64,000 bases of DNA from contig CP091034.1 of NCBI GenBank assembly GCA_039725955.1, positions 1,178,001-1,242,000 of the forward strand, in the 5' to 3' direction. The notes beneath the pieces are model-generated. The model saw only the letters and a program-made list of their open reading frames with translations. It was not told the DNA's origin and searched no databases. The DNA is from Sinorhizobium sp. B11. Its GTDB lineage: Bacteria > Pseudomonadota > Alphaproteobacteria > Rhizobiales > Rhizobiaceae. Shown here one piece after another: positions 1 through 7,631 of the stretch; position 1 is the stretch's first letter, and every line of letters begins with the position of its first letter. A program made the translations under genes and the position numbers.

Positions 1-548
1 GCGATCAGAGCGGCGGCCGGGAGGAGCGCGAAATTATACTTCGATATCATCCCGATGCCGGTCGCAATGCCGACAATGGTGTAGGAGATCGCCGAAGGCG
101 CCTTCAGCGTGCGGAAAAAACCGTAGAGGAACAGCGATCCGGCAAAGATGGTTGCGACCGAATGCGTCAGGTCCCGCTGTGCCTCGAAGACGATCTGCGG
201 CACGGTGAGCAAGCCAAGCGTTGCCATCACCACCAGGCTGCTGTTCCTCAACGTCAGACGCGCCGCCAGCCAATAGAAGACGTAGGACAGGAACAGCATG
301 GTGCATTTGAGGAATGACAGCGAAAACAGCGACACGCCGATCAGCGATGTCACGCCATACTGCACCCAGTTGTAGAAGGGCGGCTGCGAATTATAGCCGA
401 AGGCGAACCACTGCGAGAGCAGCATCTGCTCCGCCTCGTCCAGCTCCAGCGCATTGGGGATGCTGAGCCGCACGATCAGGTGGAGCAGAAAATAGGTTCC
501 GAGCACCGCCAGGATCAGATGTGGCCGGCGGCTGAAAAGGCCCTGCAC
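1..548 (-). CDS. ArnT/RgtD-like GT39 glycosyltransferase, C-terminus cut by window edge
   Basis: An open frame runs from a GTG at 548-546 to the left edge, giving the first 182 codons. The start follows the stop of the upstream GT2 gene after one base, so the two are probably translationally coupled. The visible part has an N-terminal membrane segment, then LELDEAEQ, which matches the periplasmic acidic motif of GT39/ArnT-type transferases that use polyprenyl-phosphate sugars, and then further hydrophobic helices. With the neighbouring lipid-sugar synthase, the likely role is moving a sugar from a lipid carrier onto lipid A, LPS core or another envelope acceptor. In Rhizobium the Rgt galacturonosyltransferases are of this type, but the exact member and sugar cannot be told. 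The rest lies outside the window. Confidence 0.8.
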   Translation of the reverse strand, partial: MQGLFSRRPHLILAVLGTYFLLHLIVRLSIPNALELDEAEQMLLSQWFAFGYNSQPPFYNWVQYGVTSLIGVSLFSLSFLKCTMLFLSYVFYWLAARLTLRNSSLVVMATLGLLTVPQIVFEAQRDLTHSVATIFAGSLFLYGFFRTLKAPSAISYTIVGIATGIGMISKYNFALLPAAALI

Positions 549-549
549 G

Positions 550-1560
550 TCAGCTTTCTCGAGAGAAGATCTGGCGTACGATATAGTTCGGCGAGGCGTC
601 GTCGCGGTAATAGGTTCGGGCGATCATCTCCGCCAGGATGCCGGTCGTGATCATCTGCACCGACGACAGCAGCAGCACGACGCCGACCATAAGCATCGGT
701 CGCGTGCCGATATCATTGCCCATGATGAACTTGTCGACGCCAAGATAGAGGAGGATCAGCGCAGCAAGGCCGCCGAGGCCGAGGCCGAGCGAGCCGAAGA
801 AATGGCCCGGGCGGGCCTTGTAGCGCATGAAGAACATCACCGACAGCAGGTCGAGGATCACGCGGAAGGTGCGCGAGATGCCGTATTTCGAGGTGCCGTG
901 CTGGCGTGCGTGATGGGTGACGGCCATTTCGCCGATGCGCGAGCTTGGCACGACGCCGGCAACCCAGGCTGGGATGAAGCGGTGCATCTCGCCCATCAGC
1001 TTCACCTGCTTGATGATCGAGGCGCGGTAGATCTTCAGGCTGCAGCCATAGTCATGCAGCTTCACGCCGGTGATGCGGCCGATCAGGTAATTCGCGCACC
1101 AGGAAGGGATCTTGCGCAGCAGCAGGCCGTCCTGGCGGTTCTTGCGCCAGCCGACGAGCAGGTCGAGTTCGCGCCGTTCCAGCTCCGAGACCATCGAAGG
1201 GATATCCTTCGGGTCGTTTTGCAGGTCGCCGTCCATGGTGGCGATCAGCCGGCCCTGGGCCGTGTCGATACCAGCCTGCATGGCGGCGGTCTGGCCGAAA
1301 TTGCGCTGCAGTTCGACGATGCGCAGCGTCAGCCCGTCGCGGTTGACGAATTTACGGGCGTTGACGAGTGTTGCGTCCGTGCTGCCGTCGTCGACGAGGA
1401 TCAGTTCCCAGCGATGCGGATAGTCGGCCATGGCCGCGACGATGCGCTCGATGAGCGGGCCGATGCTTTCTTCCTCGTTGAAAACAGGGACGACCAGCGA
1501 CAATTCGAGCGGTTGCATCTGATCATTCGCATCGCGAATGGACTCTACCGTTGTCTGCAA
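550..1560 (-). CDS. GT2 polyprenyl-phosphate glycosyltransferase (ArnC/DPM1/RgtE-like)
   Basis: The 336-residue protein has an N-terminal GT-A domain: LSLVVPVFNEEESIGPL starts the fold, ILVDDGSTDAT follows, and MDGDLQNDP carries the metal-binding DxD-type motif. Two C-terminal membrane segments (roughly residues 245-320) anchor it to the inner membrane. Length and layout fit enzymes that load a sugar from a nucleotide donor onto undecaprenyl or dodecaprenyl phosphate. It is followed directly by the GT39 gene, so it probably makes the lipid-linked donor used by that enzyme. In Rhizobium this pairing resembles Dod-P-GalA synthesis for LPS, but the sugar is inference. Confidence 0.88.
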   Translation of the reverse strand: MQTTVESIRDANDQMQPLELSLVVPVFNEEESIGPLIERIVAAMADYPHRWELILVDDGSTDATLVNARKFVNRDGLTLRIVELQRNFGQTAAMQAGIDTAQGRLIATMDGDLQNDPKDIPSMVSELERRELDLLVGWRKNRQDGLLLRKIPSWCANYLIGRITGVKLHDYGCSLKIYRASIIKQVKLMGEMHRFIPAWVAGVVPSSRIGEMAVTHHARQHGTSKYGISRTFRVILDLLSVMFFMRYKARPGHFFGSLGLGLGGLAALILLYLGVDKFIMGNDIGTRPMLMVGVVLLLSSVQMITTGILAEMIARTYYRDDASPNYIVRQIFSRES

Positions 1561-1641
1561 GTTTCATTTCTCCTAAAAGGCGCGGCAATGAAGGACCAAT
1601 GGAATACCAGCCGCCGCAGCCAAACTTAGGAAGCCTGATAC
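1561..1641. promoter_or_regulatory. Divergent intergenic region, GT2 gene / flippase-like gene
   Basis: This 81-base gap separates two divergent envelope genes and must hold both start signals. No clear -35/-10 pair stands out by eye. Divergence suggests co-regulation of the lipid-sugar synthase and the flippase-like protein; this is inference. Confidence 0.4.
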
Positions 1642-2607
1642 ATGAAGACCCCGAGTGTTGAAAGCGGGCAATCCTGGTTTCTGCGCAATCGCATGAGCCT
1701 GCTGACGGTCGCAATCGTCGCAGCCTATGCACTTTTCATCGAATGGTTCTGGGGCTGGTCGGTCATATTGGAACAATGGGCCGCCGTCGGAGCACGTCCG
1801 GTCATCGGCGCACTGATACTCCTGACCAGCACCTATTTCCTGCGTACATGGCGCATCTACGATTATTTTCCACGGGAGACGGCAGGCCGTTTCGTGGCAC
1901 TCTTCCGCGTCACGCAGATCCATAACCTCCTGAACATCATGCTGCCCTTCCGCGCCGGCGAGACGAGTTTTCCGGTGCTGATGCGCACGGAATTCGGCAT
2001 TCCGCTGACCCGCGGCACCTCCGCCCTGCTGGTCATGCGGCTTCTGGACCTGCATGCGCTGCTCGCTGCCGCCGGCCTCGGTTTTGCTGTGGCCGCCTCC
2101 AATGCTGCGCTTGCCTGGCTCGTCTGGGTCATATTTCTGTTCCTGCCGGTCTTTGCCTTCGCTGCCCGCAAGCCGCTGCTGCGTCTCGGTGCAAAGCTGT
2201 TGCCGCGCAAGGCGCAGGCACTGCTCCATGAGATCGAGAATGGACTGCCTTTCGATGCCGTAGCCTTCGGCCGCGCCTGGGCGATGACCATCGTCAATTG
2301 GCTGGTGAAGGTGTTGGTGCTCGCCTGGGCGCTCGGCCTGATGGGCGTGCTGCCGATGGCCGCAAGCTTCGGCGGCGCGCTGGGTGGCGAGCTTTCCTCA
2401 GTATTGCCGGTACATGCGCCGGGCGGTGTCGGCACTTATCCGGCCGGCATCACTGCCGGTGCGGTCGCCTTCGGTGCGTCAAGCGAACGCTCAGCACTGG
2501 ATGCCCTGGCGCAGGCGAGCGTGAGCGCGCATCTCCTCATCATCGTTTCGGCCCTGACCGGCACCGCCATCTCGCTCCCGCTCGGCCGCCGCAAGGCTAG
2601 ATCCTAA
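1642..2607 (+). CDS. Flippase-like membrane protein (LPG synthase TM domain family)
   Basis: A 321-residue polytopic protein with about eight hydrophobic segments. It carries features of the lysylphosphatidylglycerol-synthase transmembrane family (UPF0104/YbhN): the conserved stretch NLLNIMLPFRAGE near residue 95 and SSVLPVHAPGGVGTYPAG near residue 255. Stand-alone members are proposed lipid or polyprenyl-sugar flippases. Divergence from the GT2/GT39 pair supports a role in moving a lipid-linked sugar across the inner membrane, but that is inferred from context. Its 3' end overlaps the convergent sigma factor gene by 11 bases. Confidence 0.82.
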   Translation: MKTPSVESGQSWFLRNRMSLLTVAIVAAYALFIEWFWGWSVILEQWAAVGARPVIGALILLTSTYFLRTWRIYDYFPRETAGRFVALFRVTQIHNLLNIMLPFRAGETSFPVLMRTEFGIPLTRGTSALLVMRLLDLHALLAAAGLGFAVAASNAALAWLVWVIFLFLPVFAFAARKPLLRLGAKLLPRKAQALLHEIENGLPFDAVAFGRAWAMTIVNWLVKVLVLAWALGLMGVLPMAASFGGALGGELSSVLPVHAPGGVGTYPAGITAGAVAFGASSERSALDALAQASVSAHLLIIVSALTGTAISLPLGRRKARS

Positions 2608-3841
2608 GCTCCGCAATGCGCTTGCGCAGAAAGACCTGTTCCGGTTCCTGGCGGCAGAATGTCAGCGCCGTCTCGTAAGCTTCGATCGCTTCGGCCCGGC
2701 GTCCAAGCCGGCGCAGGAAATCCGCGCGCGCCGAGTGAGCGAGGTGATAGGTCGAAAGCTCTCCCTTGCCGAGAATGACATCGACAAGTGCGAGGCCTGT
2801 CTCGGGTCCGTCAGCCATGGCGATTGCCACCGCGCGGTTGAGTTCGGCAACAGCCGACGGATGGGCGGCAAGCAGCAGGTCGTAGTAGGAGGCGATGCGC
2901 CGCCAGTCCGTCTCTTCGATGTTGCCGGTCTTGGCATGTTCCGCCGCGATCGCTGCCTGAACCGTGTAGATCCCAACTTCGGGCGTGCGCATGGCGATCG
3001 AAAGCAGCGAAAGCCCCTCGGCGATCTTGGTCCGGTCCCATCGTGACCGATCCTGATCGGCAAGCAGCACAAGCGCGCCGTCGCCATCCTGCCGGGCAGC
3101 ACGGCGCGACTCCTGCAGGAGCAGCAGCGACAGCAGGCCGGAGACATCCGGATGCGGCAGCAGGGTCGCCAGCAACCGTGCCAGCCGGATCGCCTCGGCC
3201 GTCAGATCCGCTCGGACGATCGTGTTGCCCGAGGATGCCGAATAGCCCTCGTTGAAAACGAGGTAGATGACGTGCAAGACCCGGTCGAGCCTTTCAGGTA
3301 GCTCGGCCCCCACGGGCACTTCATAGGGAATTTTCTCCGTCCTGATCCGGTTCTTGGCGCGCACGATACGCTGCGCGACGGTCGGCGCCGGCACGAGGAA
3401 GGCGTGCGCAATTTCTTCCGTCGTCAATCCGCAGACCTCACGTAGCGCCATCGCGGTCTGTGCATCGGCGGCAAGCGCCGGATGGCAGCAGATGAAGATC
3501 AGCCGCAGCATGTCGTCCTCGATCGGTTCCATGTCGCCAATCTCCGTTTCTGTGCCATCAGGATAGAGGCCGTCCTCGATGTGCTGCAGCGAGGCGTTGA
3601 AGCGGGCTCGCCGCCGGAGGTGATCGATCGCCTTGAAGCGCCCTGTCGAGACGAGCCAGGCGACCGGATTGTTGGGCATGCCGTCGATCGGCCACGTCCG
3701 CGCCGCTGCCGCAAAGGCGTCGTGCAGCGCCTCTTCCGCCCGGTCGAAATCGCCGAGCAGGCGGATTAGCGTCGCCAGAACCCGGCGCGAATGCTGCCGG
3801 TAGATATCCTCGATCACCCGTTCTCCAATCACCTGTTTCAA
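2597..3841 (-). CDS. ECF42-type RNA polymerase sigma factor with long C-terminal domain
   Basis: The 414-residue protein starts with sigma-2 (residues about 10-80, with LLGDFDRAEEALHDAFAAA and the WLVSTGRFKAIDHLRRR region) and sigma-4 (about 115-170, including LTTEEIAHAFLVPAPTVAQR, a helix-turn-helix). About 240 residues of helical DUF6596/TPR-like sequence follow; ordinary ECF factors stop near 170-200. This is the ECF42 layout, a group known for C-terminal extensions and for neighbouring DGPF (YCII) genes instead of an anti-sigma factor. Three such genes lie directly upstream in the same operon, the last ending 10 bases before this start. The inducing signal is unknown. No anti-sigma gene is visible. 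Confidence 0.92.
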   Translation of the reverse strand: MKQVIGERVIEDIYRQHSRRVLATLIRLLGDFDRAEEALHDAFAAAARTWPIDGMPNNPVAWLVSTGRFKAIDHLRRRARFNASLQHIEDGLYPDGTETEIGDMEPIEDDMLRLIFICCHPALAADAQTAMALREVCGLTTEEIAHAFLVPAPTVAQRIVRAKNRIRTEKIPYEVPVGAELPERLDRVLHVIYLVFNEGYSASSGNTIVRADLTAEAIRLARLLATLLPHPDVSGLLSLLLLQESRRAARQDGDGALVLLADQDRSRWDRTKIAEGLSLLSIAMRTPEVGIYTVQAAIAAEHAKTGNIEETDWRRIASYYDLLLAAHPSAVAELNRAVAIAMADGPETGLALVDVILGKGELSTYHLAHSARADFLRRLGRRAEAIEAYETALTFCRQEPEQVFLRKRIAELRI

Positions 3842-3851
3842 GGGCCGGCCC

Positions 3852-4211
3852 TCACTGCGGCAGGGTGAGAAGCCTCACCGGACGCAATTCGATCGACCCG
3901 ACCCGGGCGCTCGGAATGCCCGCAACGACGTTGCGCGCCTCTTCGAGATCGGCCGCCTCGATGATGTAGATGCCGGCCAGATGTTCCTTGGTCTCGACAT
4001 AAGGGCCGTCGGTCGAAGACAGAATGCCATGGCGCACTCTCAGGACCGAGGCGCTCTCGGGACCTTCCAATGCATCGGAATGGATCATGATGCCCTTGCG
4101 CTCAAGCTCCTCGTCATACTGGAAATGGTCCCTCACGAGCTCGTCGCCCTCGGCCTTGCTGAGCGTGCCATCCATATCGGCAGGATTATAGATGAGGCAG
4201 ACGAAGCGCAT
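3852..4211 (-). CDS. YCII/DGPF-domain protein, third copy (DGPY variant)
   Basis: A 119-residue YCII-related protein, the last of three in the operon and directly upstream of the sigma gene. The family signature appears as STDGPYVETKEHLAGIYIIE, with Tyr in place of the usual Phe of DGPF. The rest fits the ferredoxin-like dimeric fold, ending in SIELRPV. The biochemical role of DGPF proteins is unknown; they typically accompany ECF42 sigma factors. The gap to the previous gene is only 2 bases, so translation is probably coupled. Confidence 0.88.
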   Translation of the reverse strand: MRFVCLIYNPADMDGTLSKAEGDELVRDHFQYDEELERKGIMIHSDALEGPESASVLRVRHGILSSTDGPYVETKEHLAGIYIIEAADLEEARNVVAGIPSARVGSIELRPVRLLTLPQ

Positions 4212-4213
4212 CG

Positions 4214-4573
4214 CTATCTCCCATCCTTGATCGAATAGGCGGGCCTGATCTCGATCGACGCATATTTGAGGATCGGGAAGGTGGCAATGATCGCCTTGGC
4301 TTCCTCCATATCCCCAGCCTCGATCACCACGAAGCCGCCGAGATGTTCCTTGATTTCGGCGAATGGACCATCCGTAGCGGCGACGGTGCCGTTGCGAACC
4401 CTGAGCGTTACGGCCTGCTCGGGCTCATAGAGCGCCAGTGCGCTCAACATATGGCCGCTGTCGCGCCAGTGGTCATCGCTGATGATGCACTCCTGCGTGA
4501 CCGCTGCCCATTCCTCCTGACTGACCTGGCTGCTCTTTTCAGTATTGAACCAGACTTGACCCAGAAATTTCAT
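4214..4573 (-). CDS. YCII/DGPF-domain protein, second copy
   Basis: A 119-residue protein with the canonical signature ATDGPFAEIKEHLGGFVVIE around residues 68-87 and the family C-terminus YASIEIRPAYS. It begins MKFLGQVWFN, very like the first copy (MKYLCQVWFD), so these two look like a tandem duplication. It lies 12 bases after the first DGPF gene and 2 bases before the third. Function is unknown beyond the recurrent genetic link to ECF42 sigma factors. Confidence 0.9.
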   Translation of the reverse strand: MKFLGQVWFNTEKSSQVSQEEWAAVTQECIISDDHWRDSGHMLSALALYEPEQAVTLRVRNGTVAATDGPFAEIKEHLGGFVVIEAGDMEEAKAIIATFPILKYASIEIRPAYSIKDGR

Positions 4574-4585
4574 GGCATGACCTCC

Positions 4586-4936
4586 TCAGCCGAATTCGTG
4601 GATGGGGCGAACCTCGATCGCGCCGAGCTTTGCCAGCGGGATGCCGGCTGCAACACGGATCGCGTCGTTGAGGTCCTTGGCTTCAATTAGGATGAAGCCC
4701 CCGAGCGCTTCCTTCGTCTCGATGAAGGGGCCATCGGTGACCGACATCTCGCCGCCGCGCACCCTGACGGTGACGGCCGACTGCGGCGACTGCAGCGCCT
4801 GCGCGACGATCATGTGGCCGCTGTCGGCTAGGTCGCGGTCATAGGCGAGCGAATCCCGGCCGAGCTTGTTCTTCTCTTCCTGCGACATGGCCGACAGCAC
4901 CGTGCCGTCGAACCAGACCTGGCAAAGATATTTCAT
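4586..4936 (-). CDS. YCII/DGPF-domain protein, first gene of the ECF42 operon
   Basis: A 116-residue protein with VTDGPFIETKEALGGFILIE as the DGPF signature and LGAIEVRPI at the C-terminus. A strong GGAGGATAAGCA-ATG ribosome binding site fixes the start. It is the promoter-proximal gene of a four-gene operon (DGPF-DGPF-DGPF-sigma). A promoter candidate of the TGTCGA-N17-CGTC type lies at 5076-5102, leaving a leader of roughly 130 bases. The catalytic or binding role is not known. Confidence 0.9.
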   Translation of the reverse strand: MKYLCQVWFDGTVLSAMSQEEKNKLGRDSLAYDRDLADSGHMIVAQALQSPQSAVTVRVRGGEMSVTDGPFIETKEALGGFILIEAKDLNDAIRVAAGIPLAKLGAIEVRPIHEFG

Positions 4937-5075
4937 TGCTTATCCTCCACGCTGTACTTTCACAGCCCTTGGAGCGCCGTGCGTCCATTCGGACGCACAA
5001 AGGACACTCTAAATCTTTGAATCTATGCATCGGGCTCTCCTAAAATCTATCGCGATTTTCGGGCCGATGCTTAGA

Positions 5076-5102
5076 GACGAACAGCCTAGGTACTTTTCGA
5101 CA
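5076..5102 (-). promoter_or_regulatory. Candidate ECF42 promoter for the DGPF-sigma operon
   Basis: On the minus strand TGTCGA (5102-5097) is followed after exactly 17 bases by CGTC (5079-5076). As I recall, ECF42 target promoters have TGTCGA at -35 and CGTC or CGAC at -10. It points at the DGPF operon and would give autoregulation. The -35 box is one arm of an 8-base inverted repeat (5095-5102 / 5134-5141), so a repressor-type operator is an alternative. Confidence 0.6.
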
Positions 5103-5133
5103 GGGAAGAAAAATATCTTTCAAGCGGTTTGCG

Positions 5134-5160
5134 TGTCGAAAGACGAAGGCAGCGCTCGAC
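5134..5160 (+). promoter_or_regulatory. Second, divergent candidate ECF42 promoter
   Basis: On the plus strand TGTCGA (5134-5139) is followed after exactly 17 bases by CGAC (5157-5160), the same pattern and spacing as the divergent promoter 31 bases away. It points at the 55-codon ORF starting at 5196 and would leave a leader of about 30 bases. Confidence 0.55.
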
Positions 5161-5195
5161 AAAGCTTCATCTGACAACATCGAGGAGATGGAGCA

Positions 5196-5363
5196 ATGAG
5201 CATGCTTGAATTCGGAATAGCACATCTGATCGTCACACGCGGCGTGCGCAAGATGCCGCCGCTTGAGAATGCCGAGGTGATGAAGATGCTGGTCAGGACC
5301 GGGATTGCGCTGGCGGCATTTGCCGGCCTGATCGAAGCGCTGCAGCTTGCCGCAAGCGCCTGA
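5196..5363 (+). CDS. Small 55-residue protein, probable ECF42 regulon member
   Basis: A short ORF encoding MSMLEFGIAHLIVTRGVRKM... and ending in a hydrophobic stretch (residues about 33-54, rich in Ala and Leu) that could form one membrane helix. GAGGAG at 5182-5187 sits 8 bases before the ATG, a strong ribosome binding site. It is preceded by a promoter candidate matching that of the divergent ECF42 operon and followed four bases after the stop by a 16-base-pair terminator-like hairpin. A complete transcription unit of this size argues for a real gene. I recognise no family; function is unknown. Confidence 0.6.
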   Translation: MSMLEFGIAHLIVTRGVRKMPPLENAEVMKMLVRTGIALAAFAGLIEALQLAASA

Positions 5364-5366
5364 GAA

Positions 5367-5403
5367 CAGCTTTGGCCCGACCGATAAGGTCGGGCCAAAG
5401 CTG
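5367..5403. terminator. Long perfect hairpin between the 55-aa ORF and amn
   Basis: A 16-base arm (5367-5382) and its perfect complement (5388-5403) enclose the loop GATAA. It lies between two convergent genes and probably stops transcription from both sides. Neither flank has a long T run. Confidence 0.7.
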
Positions 5404-5407
5404 ATAC

Positions 5408-6910
5408 TTACTGAAACGCCGTTTCGAAGAAGCTGCGCAGCTTGCGCGAATGCAGGGCTTCCGGCGGCATGGCGGCAAGCTTCTGGATTGCTCGTATGCC
5501 GATCTGCAGATGCTGGTTCACCTGCGTACGGTAGAAAGCGGTCGCCATGCCCGGCAGCTTGAGCTCGCCATGCAGCGGCTTGTCGGAAACGCAGAGCAGC
5601 GTCCCATAGGGAACGCGGAATCGGAAGCCATTGGCGGCAATCGTCGCCGATTCCATGTCGAGCGCGATGGCGCGAGCCTGGGACAGTCGTTTCACCGGGC
5701 CGGCCTGGTCGCGCAGTTCCCAGTTTCTGTTGTCGATCGTGCCGACCGTGCCAGTGCGCATGATGCGTTTCAGCTCAAAGCCCTCGTAACCGGTGATCTC
5801 GGCAACGGCGGCCTCGAGCGCCACCTGCACTTCGGCAAGTGCCGGGATCGGCACCCAGACCGGCAGGTCGTCGTCGAGCACATGATCTTCGCGCATATAG
5901 GCATGCGCCAGAACGTAGTCGCCGAGGCGCTGGCTGTTGCGCAGGCCGGCGCAGTGGCCGAGCATCAGCCAGGCGTGCGGGCGCAGCACGGCCACGTGGT
6001 CGGTGATCGTCTTAGCGTTGGACGGACCGACGCCGATATTGATCATGGTGATCCCGGCATGGCCCTTCTTCTTGAGGTGATAGGCCGGCATTTGGGGCAG
6101 GCGGGTAAGCACGGCATCCGTTTCCGGAACGCTCGATCCTGCAAGCGTGACGATATTGCCGGGCTCAACGAAGGCCGTATAGCCATCGCCGCCTTCTGCC
6201 ATCAGCTTGCGTGCCCACGAGCAGAATTCGTCGATATAGAACTGGTAGTTCGTAAACAGCACGAAGTTCTGGAAGTGCTCGGCACCCGTTGCCGTATAGT
6301 GCGACAGGCGGGCCAGCGAATAGTCGATGCGCTGTGCGGTAAAGGGGGCCAGCGGCGAGGGCTCGCCGGGAGGCGGCAGATACTCGCCGTTGGCAATTTC
6401 GTCGTCCGTCGTGTTGAGGTCGGGCGTATCGAAGAGATCGCGCAGCGGAATATCGACAAAAGCCGCTGCCGACGCTTCCACATGCGCGCCTTCGCCGAAA
6501 GCGAAGTGCAGCGGGATCGGCGTCGAGGATTCGGAAACGACGACAGGCACGTTATGGCTCTTCACCAGCAGCGAAAGCTGTTCCTTCAGATAGTGCTTGA
6601 AGAGCTTTGGCCGGGTGACCGTCGTCGTATAGACGCCGGGTGCCGTCACGTGGCCGTAGGAGAGACGGGAGTCGACATGGCCGAAGCTCGTCGTCTCGAT
6701 GCTCACCTGCGGGTAGAAGGCACGGTAGCGGGAGGTGACCGGTGCACCCTGCGCAAGCCTCGTGAAGCTGTCGATCAGGAAGGACGTGTTGCGCTCGTAA
6801 AGTGCCGTCAGCGCCTCGACGGCTTTTGCCGGATCATCGAAGGTTTGCGGCTCGAAAGGGGGAGGCGACGAAATGTCGAACGCGGACAGGGGATAGATTC
6901 GTTTGCTCAT
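5408..6910 (-). CDS. amn: AMP nucleosidase
   Basis: The 500-residue protein hydrolyses AMP to adenine and ribose 5-phosphate in the cytoplasm and helps set the adenylate pool. The N-terminal AMP-nucleosidase domain (about 1-170) is followed by a nucleoside-phosphorylase-like catalytic domain. There, GITMINIGVGPSNAKTITDH, LMLGHCAGLRNSQRLGDYVL, ALDMESATIAANGFRFRVPY and SDKPLHGELKLPG are typical of Amn. Length agrees with the family. The gene appears to be single, with the strong hairpin at 5367-5403 just after its stop. Confidence 0.95.
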   Translation of the reverse strand: MSKRIYPLSAFDISSPPPFEPQTFDDPAKAVEALTALYERNTSFLIDSFTRLAQGAPVTSRYRAFYPQVSIETTSFGHVDSRLSYGHVTAPGVYTTTVTRPKLFKHYLKEQLSLLVKSHNVPVVVSESSTPIPLHFAFGEGAHVEASAAAFVDIPLRDLFDTPDLNTTDDEIANGEYLPPPGEPSPLAPFTAQRIDYSLARLSHYTATGAEHFQNFVLFTNYQFYIDEFCSWARKLMAEGGDGYTAFVEPGNIVTLAGSSVPETDAVLTRLPQMPAYHLKKKGHAGITMINIGVGPSNAKTITDHVAVLRPHAWLMLGHCAGLRNSQRLGDYVLAHAYMREDHVLDDDLPVWVPIPALAEVQVALEAAVAEITGYEGFELKRIMRTGTVGTIDNRNWELRDQAGPVKRLSQARAIALDMESATIAANGFRFRVPYGTLLCVSDKPLHGELKLPGMATAFYRTQVNQHLQIGIRAIQKLAAMPPEALHSRKLRSFFETAFQ

Positions 6911-6982
6911 GAGGCATTATAGAGAGTCGTTTTTAACAAGCAAACGACGCTCAAAGGCTGAGACCCAGATTTTTCCCGGGTC

Positions 6983-7159
6983 TCAACGGATGACGGTGCA
7001 GTAACCGCCGCTGCTTGCCAGGCATGTATAGTTCGCGCCGAAATGCGATTGCTGTGCGCCGCCGCCACCGCCGTTGCGCACGACGACTGCCGAAAACGAA
7101 ATCGCGAAGATCGCCGCAAACAGCGTTATGATTGTAAAGCGTCTCGCTAGAATGAACAC
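6983..7159 (-). CDS. Small membrane-anchored or secreted protein, about 58 residues
   Basis: The frame continues upstream to 7243, but the best start is a GTG at 7159 with AAGG eight bases before it; no ribosome site fits the longer starts. The product has one hydrophobic segment (FTIITLFAAIFAISFSAVVV), then a five-glycine run, then a short tail with two cysteines (YTCLASSGGYCTVIR) that could form a disulphide outside the membrane. I recognise no family. The long hydrophobic run and tail make a shadow ORF less likely, but the call is tentative. Confidence 0.42.
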   Translation of the reverse strand: MFILARRFTIITLFAAIFAISFSAVVVRNGGGGGAQQSHFGANYTCLASSGGYCTVIR

Positions 7160-7292
7160 GTCCACGTCCTTACCCCGATATGCGCCCTTCATGGTGCTGT
7201 TTTGCCATGATGTGGCTGAACGGGTGCTGAGACGGTGGTTCATTTTGCGTTCAGTTTCTGAGGCCGGCTAAGGTTCTCAGAGGCCGAGCGTT

Positions 7293-7631
7293 TCAGAGAC
7301 GGGTCCAGGTCTGCGTTTTGCAGAAGACCTGCATCATGCAGCCCTGCATCTTGAGCGAGCCGCCGGAGATCGTGCCCGAGCCGCTATAGGTCTTGTCGTC
7401 GGCAGGATCGGTGATCTCACCACTATAGCTGCCGCCGGCACCGGACAGTCTGCCGATCTTCTTGCCGGCATATTTGCCCGTCTTCAGCGTGATGCAGTAT
7501 GCCCCGCCGCAGGGCGCAATCACTGCCGTATCGCCGGCGCGGGTCTTCCAGTTGCCGACGATCGGTTCATCTGCCTGGGCAAGGCCTGCCGCGAGTACCA
7601 GTGCGCCGGCAAGAACGAGGGTACGGATCAT
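7293..7631 (-). CDS. Secreted DUF2147-like protein
   Basis: A 112-residue protein with a clear signal peptide (MIRTLVLAGALVLAAGLAQA, cleavage probably after AQA). The mature part begins EPIVGNWKTRAGDTAVIAPC and continues as a small beta-rich domain with four cysteines, GKKIGRL and SGSLKMQGC-type stretches typical of DUF2147 proteins. It is probably periplasmic; the function of the family is unknown. No operon partner is evident. Confidence 0.75.
   Translation of the reverse strand: MIRTLVLAGALVLAAGLAQADEPIVGNWKTRAGDTAVIAPCGGAYCITLKTGKYAGKKIGRLSGAGGSYSGEITDPADDKTYSGSGTISGGSLKMQGCMMQVFCKTQTWTRL

Noticed and set aside
5040..5225. A 61-codon minus frame over the ECF42 promoter region
   Set aside because: It overlaps both promoter candidates and the 55-codon ORF, and has no ribosome site.
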